From Acidobacteriota bacterium (lineage in GTDB: Bacteria; Acidobacteriota; Terriglobia; Terriglobales; Acidobacteriaceae), in contig JAJZVX010000014.1 in the NCBI GenBank assembly GCA_021846985.1, positions 28,338-92,337 on the forward strand: a stretch of 64,000 nucleotides of DNA, read 5' to 3'. Shown in pieces: positions 44,406 through 52,062 of the stretch. The notes under the pieces are model-generated. The model had not been told where the DNA came from. It worked only from the letters and a program-made list of their open reading frames with translations, and made no database searches. Position numbers and translations under genes: made by a program. Within the stretch, counting starts at the first letter, position 1. Every line of letters starts with the position of its first letter.

Positions 44406-46336
44406 CGCGTCCTCAGGTACTCAATCAGATCGTTCAGCTCATCTTTGGTCAGGTCGTTGGTGCGCCCGTGCTGATCATGCGGGTTGTAGATCGTCCAGAT
44501 CTCTTCCAGAGACGTCGCCGTCCCGTCATGCAGATACGGCGCGGTCAGCGCAATGTTGGTCAGCTGCGGCGTATCCAGAAGCCCGGAATTGTCCGTGGCC
44601 GCCTTGGTGCCCACGTCGAACCGCTGCTGATCGGTTCCCTTGGGACCGCTGTGGCAGAACGAGCACCGGTTCGCCTCTGCAATCGGCTTGCCGAACTTGT
44701 CCACCGTGCGCTCGAAGATCTCCTTGCCGCGCTCCTGCGCCGGCGTCAGCTCGCCACCCGGCAGCCGCCACCGGTTGGGCCGCGCCGGCAGGCTGCGAAT
44801 ATACGTCACCAGGTCCGCCAGCGTCAGATCGTCGTACTGCTGCGACCGCCAGAAATACAACTCCGTCCGCGGGCCGCACTCCGTGGGCAAATCGGGATTG
44901 CCCCCGTTCCACTTGTACGGCTCCGTGCCCTTCAAATCCTCAATCAGCCGGTTGTCCACAATGTCGCGCCCGAATCCATCCGGCTCCAGATCCCACGTCA
45001 GTCCGTCGAAGGTCGAGTCGATATGGCACGTAGCGCAGGCAATCTGACCCTGAAAGGAATAGCGCGCGTCATAAAACGTCTGCTCGCCGTGGCGAAGAAC
45101 CGAAACGATCTTCGGGCCCGCCAGCTTGATCGTCGCAGCCACGCGGTCGGTGCGCGGGTCGATCACGCTGATCGTGTCCTCCAGCCGGTTGGCCACCAGC
45201 ACCCGGCGGCCGTCGCTGCTCACCGCCACGCCGCGTGGATTGTGTCCCACCGCGATGCGCGCCGTCACGTAGTTCCCGCTGGCCGCCAGATCCTGCTCGA
45301 ACGATCCCGACGCCGGCCGCGCATGCGTGCGCAGAAAATGCATTAACCGCCGCACATCGATCGCCAGCACCGCTTCCGAACCGCCGCAGGTGACGAAAAT
45401 CTGCGCCTTGTCCGGAGCAATCGCCACCCCGAAGGGCTGCGACGCGTAGCGCTCCAGCTCGTCCAGCGGTATCTCCACCGGCTTGCCCACATCCGCGCCA
45501 AACAGCATCAGCGTGTCGGCGAAGGCCCCGCCGTGCTCCAGGTGCGCCAGCGGCACCATGTTCTTGGGATGGTATGCGGCCGCCGACCCCAACCGCCCGT
45601 CTGCGGAGATCGCCAAATGAAAAACGCCTGCGATCGAGTGCAGTTGCATCCGCTCCACCACCACCGCGCGCGCCGCGTCGATCACCGTAATCTCCGACTC
45701 GGGCGGCGTCCGGTTCGCCATCCCGGCCGGCCCCTCGAACGTGTTCGGATAAACGTGCGTCGCGTAAATGCGGCTGCCGTCCGGCGAAAGCGTCAGGTAG
45801 CTCGACCCGCGCCCCGCCAGCAGCCGCTTCACCTCGTGGCCCGTCTGCGCATCCAGCACCGCGATGTCGTTCGAGATGCGGTTGGCCACGAATACATACT
45901 TCCCGGTCCGGCCCTCCACCACGCCCGAAGGCTCCATGCCCACATGCCACGTGGCCGCCACGCGCAGCGCGCCCGTATCAATCACCGTGAGCGTGTCGTC
46001 CCACGTGTTGGTCACGTACAGGCGGTCACCCGATGCCGACAGCCCCATGCCGCGCGGCAAATGCCCGACTGCGATACTCTTGATCGGCGCATAAGTGTTT
46101 CCGTCCAGAACGCGAATCTCGTCCGTGCCCTCGCACAACACATACAGCCGCTCGCCGTCCGGCGAAAACTCCATCTCCAGCGGCGAGGCGTAATCCAGCC
46201 GGTCGTAACGCGTGTCGCGCCGGTCTGCGTGCGCCGTCCGCGCCGGCAGCACCGCCATCGTGAAAAACACTACACTGGCCGCGGCCAGCGCCCCCGCCAC
46301 GGCGGCCCGCAGCATCCATTGACGCTGGCCGCTCAC
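44402..46336 (-). CDS. Beta-propeller fused to diheme cytochrome c peroxidase-like domain (hydrazine-synthase beta-gamma-like)
   Basis: 644 residues from a GTG overlapping the previous stop (GTGA), with GGAGGAG six bases upstream. After a signal anchor (about 8-35) comes an YVTN/YncE-type propeller (about 45-400): RLYVLCEGTDEIRVLDG, RLYVTNTWDDTLTVID, KYVFVANRISNDIAVLD. The C-terminal 225 residues form a CCP/MauG-like domain with two CxxCH heme sites, CATCH (434-438) and CSFCH (558-562), and the typical NIALTAPYLHDGTATSLEE. Anammox hydrazine synthase has a propeller beta subunit and a diheme CCP-like gamma subunit, so this fusion resembles both in one chain. It is equally compatible with a quinoprotein/MauG-type oxidoreductase. 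Confidence 0.82.
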   Translation of the reverse strand: MSGQRQWMLRAAVAGALAAASVVFFTMAVLPARTAHADRRDTRYDRLDYASPLEMEFSPDGERLYVLCEGTDEIRVLDGNTYAPIKSIAVGHLPRGMGLSASGDRLYVTNTWDDTLTVIDTGALRVAATWHVGMEPSGVVEGRTGKYVFVANRISNDIAVLDAQTGHEVKRLLAGRGSSYLTLSPDGSRIYATHVYPNTFEGPAGMANRTPPESEITVIDAARAVVVERMQLHSIAGVFHLAISADGRLGSAAAYHPKNMVPLAHLEHGGAFADTLMLFGADVGKPVEIPLDELERYASQPFGVAIAPDKAQIFVTCGGSEAVLAIDVRRLMHFLRTHARPASGSFEQDLAASGNYVTARIAVGHNPRGVAVSSDGRRVLVANRLEDTISVIDPRTDRVAATIKLAGPKIVSVLRHGEQTFYDARYSFQGQIACATCHIDSTFDGLTWDLEPDGFGRDIVDNRLIEDLKGTEPYKWNGGNPDLPTECGPRTELYFWRSQQYDDLTLADLVTYIRSLPARPNRWRLPGGELTPAQERGKEIFERTVDKFGKPIAEANRCSFCHSGPKGTDQQRFDVGTKAATDNSGLLDTPQLTNIALTAPYLHDGTATSLEEIWTIYNPHDQHGRTNDLTKDELNDLIEYLRTR

Positions 46337-48069
46337 TTCGGCTCCTCCACCGTCAACACGCGATCCACGCCCTGCGCCCCCAGCGTCTGCACCGTCCCGC
46401 TCGGCCAGCGCACCACGATCTTGTCCACGCTGGTGGCCGCGCCCAGCCCAAAGTGCAGGCGGCCTTCGTTCTGCGAAAGATAGCCGGAGGTAGCCACCCG
46501 CTCCTGCAGGTAATGCCGCCCGCCCGCGTACAGATCCACCTTCGCGCCAATGCCGTCGCGATTGCTCTTCGTCCCCACCAGCTTGATCGCTACCCAGTGG
46601 CCGGTGTTCACCGACACGTTGTGCAGCAGCGTGCCCCGCGCGCCCAGGTTCACAACAAAGGCGTCCACCTTGCCGTCGTTGTCGTAGTCGGCAAAACACG
46701 CGCCCCGCGCCACGCTGCGCCTATTCACCGCCTCGCCCGCTGACTCCGAAACATCCGCGAACTTCCCCCCGCCCAGCCCTCGAAACACCGAGTGCTCCTG
46801 CGGTATCAGGTGAATCAGCCCGCCGTGAAAGATCAGAATGTCCAGATTGCCGTCGTTGTCGAAGTCGTAAACGCCCGAACCCCAGCTCACGTACTGCGCA
46901 TTGGCCTGCGACACGCCGTTGCTGGCGCCCATGTCTTCAAAGCTCTCGTGCCCCGTGTAGCTCAACATCCGGTTGTAGCGCCCGTCGGTCACCCACAGGT
47001 CCAGCTTGCCTTTGCCCTCAAGGTCCGCAAAAATCGGCCCCATCGCCGAGGTCGATTCGCCGTTCTGGCCATAGGCTGTGCCTGCCTCTTCCGCCACATT
47101 GGTGAAAGTCCCGTCGTGATTGTTGTGAAAGAGAAAATTCTCCGTCCGGTCGTTGGCCACGTAGATGTCGTCCCACCCGTCGCCGTCGAAATCCGCCGCC
47201 GTCACTCCCATGGTCCGCCCCACATAGCTGGCGATGCCCGACTTCTGGCTCACGTCGGTAAACGTTCCATCGCAGTTGTTGTGGAACAGCATGTTGGTTT
47301 CGCCTTCGTAATCCAGCGGCCCCGGATAATTGTCCGCGGCATAAAAGGCCCGGTACTTCGGATCGAACTTCACATAGCGGCCCACAAACAGGTCCACGCA
47401 GCCGTCCTTGTCGTAGTCCAGCCACGTCGAGCTGATCGCCCACCCGTCCACGTTGATGCCGGCCTTCTTCGTCACGTCGGTAAAGTGCCCGTTGCCGTCG
47501 TTGTGATACAGAATCACCTTGCCGTAGGCCGCCACCAGCAAGTCTTCCTTGCCGTCGTTGTCGTAGTCGGCCGCCGTCACCGCCACCGAGTACGCATCCG
47601 GATTCAGCCCCGCCTGCTCCGTCACGTCGGTAAAATGTCCGTTGCCGTCGTTCCGGTAGAGATGGTTGTGCGGCGGCGGCACCGGCTTCACCTTCAGCGG
47701 GTAGGGGTGCATGTAGTCATCCAGCGGCCTCCCGCTGAGCACGTAGAGGTCCGGCAACCCGTCGTTGTTGTAGTCGAACCACACGCAGCCTGAACCCGTC
47801 CCCTCCAGCAGAGAACCGAGCTTGGCGGATCCAAAGCTGTGCGTAAAATCGATCCCCGAGCTGGCCGTGGCGTCTTCGAACCGGATCTGCGGCTGTCCTG
47901 CTGCGCCCGGCGCCGCCGTTGGCGTTGCCTCCTGCCCGCCATGCGCCGCCTGCGCCTGCGCCCTTGCCCCGCTGCCAGAAAGCAGCACGCAGACGCTCAC
48001 CAGCGCGGCTCGCGTCGCACACTGGATCCACGCTTGTCTCGCCGTCGAAACCCGAAGGCCCCTTCTCAT
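46333..48069 (-). CDS. Exported FG-GAP/VCBS repeat protein with UnbV/ASPIC domain (CRTAC1-like)
   Basis: 578 residues. A signal peptide (about 14-38) precedes an FG-GAP propeller with repeated calcium-type sites: FDYNNDGLPDLYVL, ADYDNDGKEDLLVA, LDYDKDGCVDLFVG and ADFDGDGWDDIYVA. The UnbV/ASPIC domain fills about 490-570 (LVGTKSNRDGIGAKVDLY, SGYLSQNEGRLHFGLG, VVRWPSGTVQTL). These proteins are usually secreted and bind partners or glycans through Ca2+-stabilised loops. It begins 1 nt after the previous stop and its stop overlaps the next gene's GTG. This tight packing suggests a protein working with the adjacent cytochromes. Confidence 0.88.
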   Translation of the reverse strand: MRRGLRVSTARQAWIQCATRAALVSVCVLLSGSGARAQAQAAHGGQEATPTAAPGAAGQPQIRFEDATASSGIDFTHSFGSAKLGSLLEGTGSGCVWFDYNNDGLPDLYVLSGRPLDDYMHPYPLKVKPVPPPHNHLYRNDGNGHFTDVTEQAGLNPDAYSVAVTAADYDNDGKEDLLVAAYGKVILYHNDGNGHFTDVTKKAGINVDGWAISSTWLDYDKDGCVDLFVGRYVKFDPKYRAFYAADNYPGPLDYEGETNMLFHNNCDGTFTDVSQKSGIASYVGRTMGVTAADFDGDGWDDIYVANDRTENFLFHNNHDGTFTNVAEEAGTAYGQNGESTSAMGPIFADLEGKGKLDLWVTDGRYNRMLSYTGHESFEDMGASNGVSQANAQYVSWGSGVYDFDNDGNLDILIFHGGLIHLIPQEHSVFRGLGGGKFADVSESAGEAVNRRSVARGACFADYDNDGKVDAFVVNLGARGTLLHNVSVNTGHWVAIKLVGTKSNRDGIGAKVDLYAGGRHYLQERVATSGYLSQNEGRLHFGLGAATSVDKIVVRWPSGTVQTLGAQGVDRVLTVEEPK

Positions 48070-48070
48070 C

Positions 48071-49486
48071 TCATTTGCCTCCCGCGGCTTTCTGCTCTCC
48101 GCCAGCCGCGCCGGTCAGGTCAACAGGCGTGGTTGTATGCATCAGCACCTCCGGCACGCGATTCTCCGAGGCCGTCTCCGGGCCCGTATGACAGCCCACG
48201 CAGACCCTCTGCTCGCCACTGCGAGCCCAGAACCACCCGTGTTCTCCCCGCAGCACTGTGCCCTTCTTGTCCAGCACCAGAATGCGAATGGGCCTGTCGC
48301 CAGCCACCTTGATAAAAAATGAGCCGTCGGACCACACTGGCGCCGTCCCGTTTACCACCGTGCGCCCAGCGTCATCCAGTGTCTCCAGCCGCAGCGCCGC
48401 CGGCACGCCCTTCAGATTTCCCTCGCGCGACAGCCGCGCGTCCAGCGCCAGCAGGTTTGCGTAGCTCCACGGGTGCAGCGCCGTCGGATGCCGGTTGGGC
48501 GGCCTGCGCGGAGCCACCACCACGGGTTCCACCAGATCCTTGCCGCTCTCGGCCACCAGCGGCGCCAGTGCCGCCGCGCCCGGCTTCCACAGTTCCAGCG
48601 CATAGTGACCGCCCGCCACCGGCCGCGCGCTCACTAGCCACTGTCCCGTCGCCAGTTCCGCAATCCCGCCCGCGTACTCGGCGTGCGGCGCGGCTACCGG
48701 CACTTCGTGCGCCATCGGAGAGGTAAACCGCGCCAGCGAACTTCCGTGCGTAAACACCACATCCCCGTCCGCCAGTTGCGCGCCGCCCCAGCGGCTCCGC
48801 CCATGATCGCAGCGGTACGACTCCACGCCCGAGCCATCCTGGTACACCAGATACAACTCCGCTACCGGCCGCGCTCCGCCCGCCGTCCCCAGAGGATAAG
48901 CCGACTCGAACAGAATCCGCCCGTCGGCCAGCACCTCCGCTGGCAACGCGTTGCCATGCATGTAGGTCAGCGGCAGACTCGCCGGATAAGGGTCCAGCTT
49001 CGCCAACTCCTCCGGCAGCGGGCTCACCCGCGCATTCTCCAGTTCCAATCCTTGCCCCGTGCGCAGCGCATACACCATGCGGCGGCCCGGCAGCGTGGTG
49101 GGCAAATAAAGCGGCCGGATCGCATCCGTCTGCGCCGCCGTCACCTGGCGCACCGCGTGCGTCGCCAGCGTCAACTCGTAAATCTGCCACCGGCCGCCGG
49201 CCGCCTTCTTGCCCGTGAACAGCACCGTCTTGCCGTCGAACGAAACGCTGGCGTCGGCGCTGGCCGCAAAACCGCTCACCAGCGGCTCGGCTTTCCCCTC
49301 GTGCACCAGCAGCAGTTGCGCTCCCCGCGGAAACCGCTCTCCTCCAACCAGCGCCGCCAGCGGCCTGTACGCCGGCGCTGAGGTCACGATGATGTCGGCT
49401 TGATCCCTGCCGGGCGATGCCCCATCAACCGGAATTATCCCAAAAAACAATGCGGCTGCCGCCAGAACCCCGGTCCCCAATCTCAT
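48071..49486 (-). CDS. c-type cytochrome resembling the hydrazine synthase alpha subunit (middle/C-terminal part)
   Basis: 471 residues with a signal peptide (about 1-22). The central part is a WD40/TolB-like propeller: SFDGKTVLFTGKKAAGGRWQ, YMHGNALPAEVLADGRILFE and GGIAELATGQWLVSA. The C-terminal domain contains SFFIKVAGDRPIRILVLDK, GEHGWFWARSGEQRVCVGCH and a single CxxCH heme site (C429-H433). The order and these segments resemble the HZS_alpha middle and C-terminal domains of anammox hydrazine synthase. That protein also has an N-terminal heme domain, which is missing here. Its ATG overlaps the DAHP synthase stop by 4 nt. Family assignment is from memory of the domain and should be treated as provisional. 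Confidence 0.65.
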   Translation of the reverse strand: MRLGTGVLAAAALFFGIIPVDGASPGRDQADIIVTSAPAYRPLAALVGGERFPRGAQLLLVHEGKAEPLVSGFAASADASVSFDGKTVLFTGKKAAGGRWQIYELTLATHAVRQVTAAQTDAIRPLYLPTTLPGRRMVYALRTGQGLELENARVSPLPEELAKLDPYPASLPLTYMHGNALPAEVLADGRILFESAYPLGTAGGARPVAELYLVYQDGSGVESYRCDHGRSRWGGAQLADGDVVFTHGSSLARFTSPMAHEVPVAAPHAEYAGGIAELATGQWLVSARPVAGGHYALELWKPGAAALAPLVAESGKDLVEPVVVAPRRPPNRHPTALHPWSYANLLALDARLSREGNLKGVPAALRLETLDDAGRTVVNGTAPVWSDGSFFIKVAGDRPIRILVLDKKGTVLRGEHGWFWARSGEQRVCVGCHTGPETASENRVPEVLMHTTTPVDLTGAAGGEQKAAGGK

Positions 49487-50391
49487 CCAACGGCCTCCAT
49501 CACCCGCGCTCCGGTTTCCTCGCGGTATGGAAGTCGCGTCTCCCCTCCCGGCTGCGCCATTCGCCGCAGCGCCACATACGGATCGATCTCGTCCATCATG
49601 CGGTCGAAGCCGGAAAAATCCAGTGACTGGTCGCCATCGCTCAGCGCCTTGTCCGGATGCGGGTGAACCTCCACCAGCAGTCCATCCGCCCCCGCCGCCA
49701 CCGCAATCCGCGCCAGCGCCGCCACCATCTCGCGATTCCCCGAAGCATGGCTGGGATCGGCAATTACCGGCAGGTGCGAAATCAGCTTCAGCAGCGCCAC
49801 CGCCGCCACATCGAAGGTGTTGCGCAGCGCTGTGTCAAACGTCCGGATCCCGCGCTCGCACAAAATCACCTGCGGATTGCCGTTGTCCAGGATCACCTGC
49901 GCCGAACGCAGCAGTTCGGCCACCGTCGCCACCATCCCCCGCTTCAGCAGCACCGGACGGCCCGAACGCGCCGCCGCCTCCAGCAGCGCGTAGTTTTCCA
50001 TGTTGCGCGTGCCGATCTGCAGAATGTCGGCGTATTCGGCCACCAGCGCAACGTCGTCCTCGCTCATCACTTCGGTCACGATGGCCAGGCCCGTCTCCTG
50101 GCGCGCCTGCGCCAGCATCTTCAGCCCTTCCGCGCCCAGACCCTGAAACCCATACGGCGAACTGCGCGGCTTGAACGCCCCTCCGCGCAGAATGCGCGCT
50201 CCGGCCCGCCGCACATGATGGGCCGTCGCCATCAACTGGAACTCCGTCTCCACCGAGCACGGGCCCGCCATGGTCACAAACTCATCGCCGCCTATCTCCA
50301 CATCCAGCGCCGCCACCACCGTCCGCGGATGCCGCGCGCTCTTCAGCACATCGGGAGTTTCGGCAAATCGTTCGTACCAGCTTTCTTGCAC
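49483..50391 (-). CDS. aroF: 3-deoxy-7-phosphoheptulonate (DAHP) synthase, type I-beta
   Basis: 302 residues from a GTG with GGAG eight bases upstream. The AroF/KdsA-like barrel is recognised from VTMAGPCSVETEF, ILRGGAFKPRSSPYGFQGLG, IQIGTRNMENYALLEA, LLKRGMVATVAELLRSA and IADPSHASGNREMV. It condenses PEP and erythrose 4-phosphate, the first step of the shikimate pathway. It lacks an added ACT or chorismate-mutase domain, so feedback control may be absent or use another route. It is the first gene of the seven-gene operon; pairing a cytosolic biosynthetic enzyme with periplasmic redox proteins is unusual. Confidence 0.93.
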   Translation of the reverse strand: MQESWYERFAETPDVLKSARHPRTVVAALDVEIGGDEFVTMAGPCSVETEFQLMATAHHVRRAGARILRGGAFKPRSSPYGFQGLGAEGLKMLAQARQETGLAIVTEVMSEDDVALVAEYADILQIGTRNMENYALLEAAARSGRPVLLKRGMVATVAELLRSAQVILDNGNPQVILCERGIRTFDTALRNTFDVAAVALLKLISHLPVIADPSHASGNREMVAALARIAVAAGADGLLVEVHPHPDKALSDGDQSLDFSGFDRMMDEIDPYVALRRMAQPGGETRLPYREETGARVMEAVG

Positions 50392-50539
50392 CCTGCGTAC
50401 TCCGTTCTGGGGAAGTCTCAGGGTACTCGGCCAGTACGGGACGCGCCTCCACCCAAAGGTTGAGGAACCTCATCGCGGCGGGGAACCACCCAAAGTCGGC
50501 CCGCCTTTGCCTGCGCGCCCCGGTGGGGCAGGCGCATCG

Positions 50540-51949
50540 CTACTCCGCCAGCGCCGGCGGCCGGTAACCAAATGCCGCGTCCACCACTGCCGCCACTCCC
50601 AGCGCCGTCTCGTCCTCGAAGGGCCGCGCCGCCACCTGCACGCCAATCGGCAATCCCTCCGCCGACCGCCCCACCGGCACCACCGCCGCCGGAGCCGCCA
50701 GCGTGTTGAACCATTGCGTGTAGCGCCACGCGTCCAGGTACTCCACCGTCTGTCCCTCAATCGTCCACGCGCGCTCGCCATGCCGGAATGCCGCCACGCT
50801 CGCCACCGGGCACAGCAACACCGGGTACCGCCGCAGCTCTTCGAGCGTCTTCGACCGCAGCGCGTCCAGCTCCGCCCATGCGTTCAGCAGCTCCGCCGCC
50901 GTCAGCGGCGCCGCCTCGGCCGCCATCCCCAGGAACTCACGGAATATCGGGCTCAGATGCTCCTCGCGCCCGCGTATCTCCGGCGCGTAGAACATCGCCC
51001 CGCACTGCACAAAAAATGTCCACCACAGCTTGCGCAGCCGTTCCAGCGTCTGCGGCCGGAACGGTTCCACGCGAAAGCCCGCTTCGCCCAGCGCTCGCGC
51101 CGCCGCCTGCACCGCCGCCCGCGTCTCCGCCGTCACCGGCGCCAATCCGTCATCCTCAAAGAAGCCAATCGGCGTCGCGCGCAGTTCCTCCCGTGTCCGC
51201 TCCCTGAGCGTCACCGGAGGGCTCGCCGGGTCGCACCCGTCCTGCCCGCTCAGCACACGGAACAGCAGCGCCACATCCTCCATCGTCCGCGCCATCGGAC
51301 CCATGGCCCCCAGCGTCGAGAAAGGCCCTACACACGGCGGCAGGTGGCCCCGCCCCGGCACCCGGCCCGGCGTCGGCTTCAGCGAGCAGATGCCCGTGAA
51401 ATGCGCCGGCACGCGTACCGAGCCACCGCTGTCCGATCCCAGACCGCACGCCGACAGTCCCGCCGCGATCCCCGCCGACTCGCCCCCGCTCGACCCGCCC
51501 GGCGACCGCTCCAGATCCCACGGGTTCGCCACCCGGCCGTGCAGCAGGTTCGCCGACTCATACGCCATCAGGAACTCCGGGCAATTCGTCGTCCCCAGGA
51601 TCAGCGCGCCCGCCGCCCGCATCCGCGCCACCACCGGCGCGTCTTCCCGCGGCACGTCGCCCGCGTGCAGCAAGCTCCCCATCTCGCACTTCATCCCCGC
51701 CGTCGCGATCGACGACTTGATGCTCACCGGCAGCCCGTGCAGCGGCCCCCGCGCGCCCTTCCACTCTGCCAGCCGCCGTCCCTCGCGCCGCGCCCGCTCC
51801 GCGTCGAAGTCCGCATACACGTTCAGCCGCGGATTCAGCCGCTCGATCTGCTCAATGTGCGCCTCGACCAGCTCCGGAATCGAAATCGCTCCGGATTGCA
51901 GAAGCTCCAGTTGCCGCGTCGCGGATTGCAGTACCACTCTGTCAATCAC
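50540..51949 (-). CDS. Amidase (amidase signature family)
   Basis: 469 residues from a GTG. The Ser-cisSer-Lys triad is present: K78 in LPVSIKSSIA, S153 in SPGGSSGGESAG and nucleophile S177 in GSDSGGSVRVPAHFTG. It hydrolyses an amide bond; GatA-like, fatty-acid-amide-like and other amidases share the fold, and no gatB/gatC is adjacent. The substrate is unknown. It lies 113 nt after the large TPR/UnbV gene and 148 nt before aroF in the same leftward direction, and could belong to either unit or stand alone. Confidence 0.9.
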   Translation of the reverse strand: MIDRVVLQSATRQLELLQSGAISIPELVEAHIEQIERLNPRLNVYADFDAERARREGRRLAEWKGARGPLHGLPVSIKSSIATAGMKCEMGSLLHAGDVPREDAPVVARMRAAGALILGTTNCPEFLMAYESANLLHGRVANPWDLERSPGGSSGGESAGIAAGLSACGLGSDSGGSVRVPAHFTGICSLKPTPGRVPGRGHLPPCVGPFSTLGAMGPMARTMEDVALLFRVLSGQDGCDPASPPVTLRERTREELRATPIGFFEDDGLAPVTAETRAAVQAAARALGEAGFRVEPFRPQTLERLRKLWWTFFVQCGAMFYAPEIRGREEHLSPIFREFLGMAAEAAPLTAAELLNAWAELDALRSKTLEELRRYPVLLCPVASVAAFRHGERAWTIEGQTVEYLDAWRYTQWFNTLAAPAAVVPVGRSAEGLPIGVQVAARPFEDETALGVAAVVDAAFGYRPPALAE

Positions 51950-52062
51950 AGGATTGCCCTATGTCTGATAAGCATTGAGATGAAGAAAGCCGAGAGCCGC
52001 CGGGCGCACTCGCCGGCCCGGTTCGGCCCCCCGGCCGCCGCGCAACCCGCGCATCCGCTTCG

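Noticed and set aside
40772..50391. Interpretation as genuine anammox hydrazine synthase
   Set aside because: The alpha-like protein has only one CxxCH and lacks the N-terminal heme domain. No hydrazine dehydrogenase, HAO-like octaheme protein or other anammox gene is present in the window.
50392..50539. Possible leader peptide or attenuator before aroF
   Set aside because: No run of aromatic codons in a short frame and no convincing alternative hairpins were seen.
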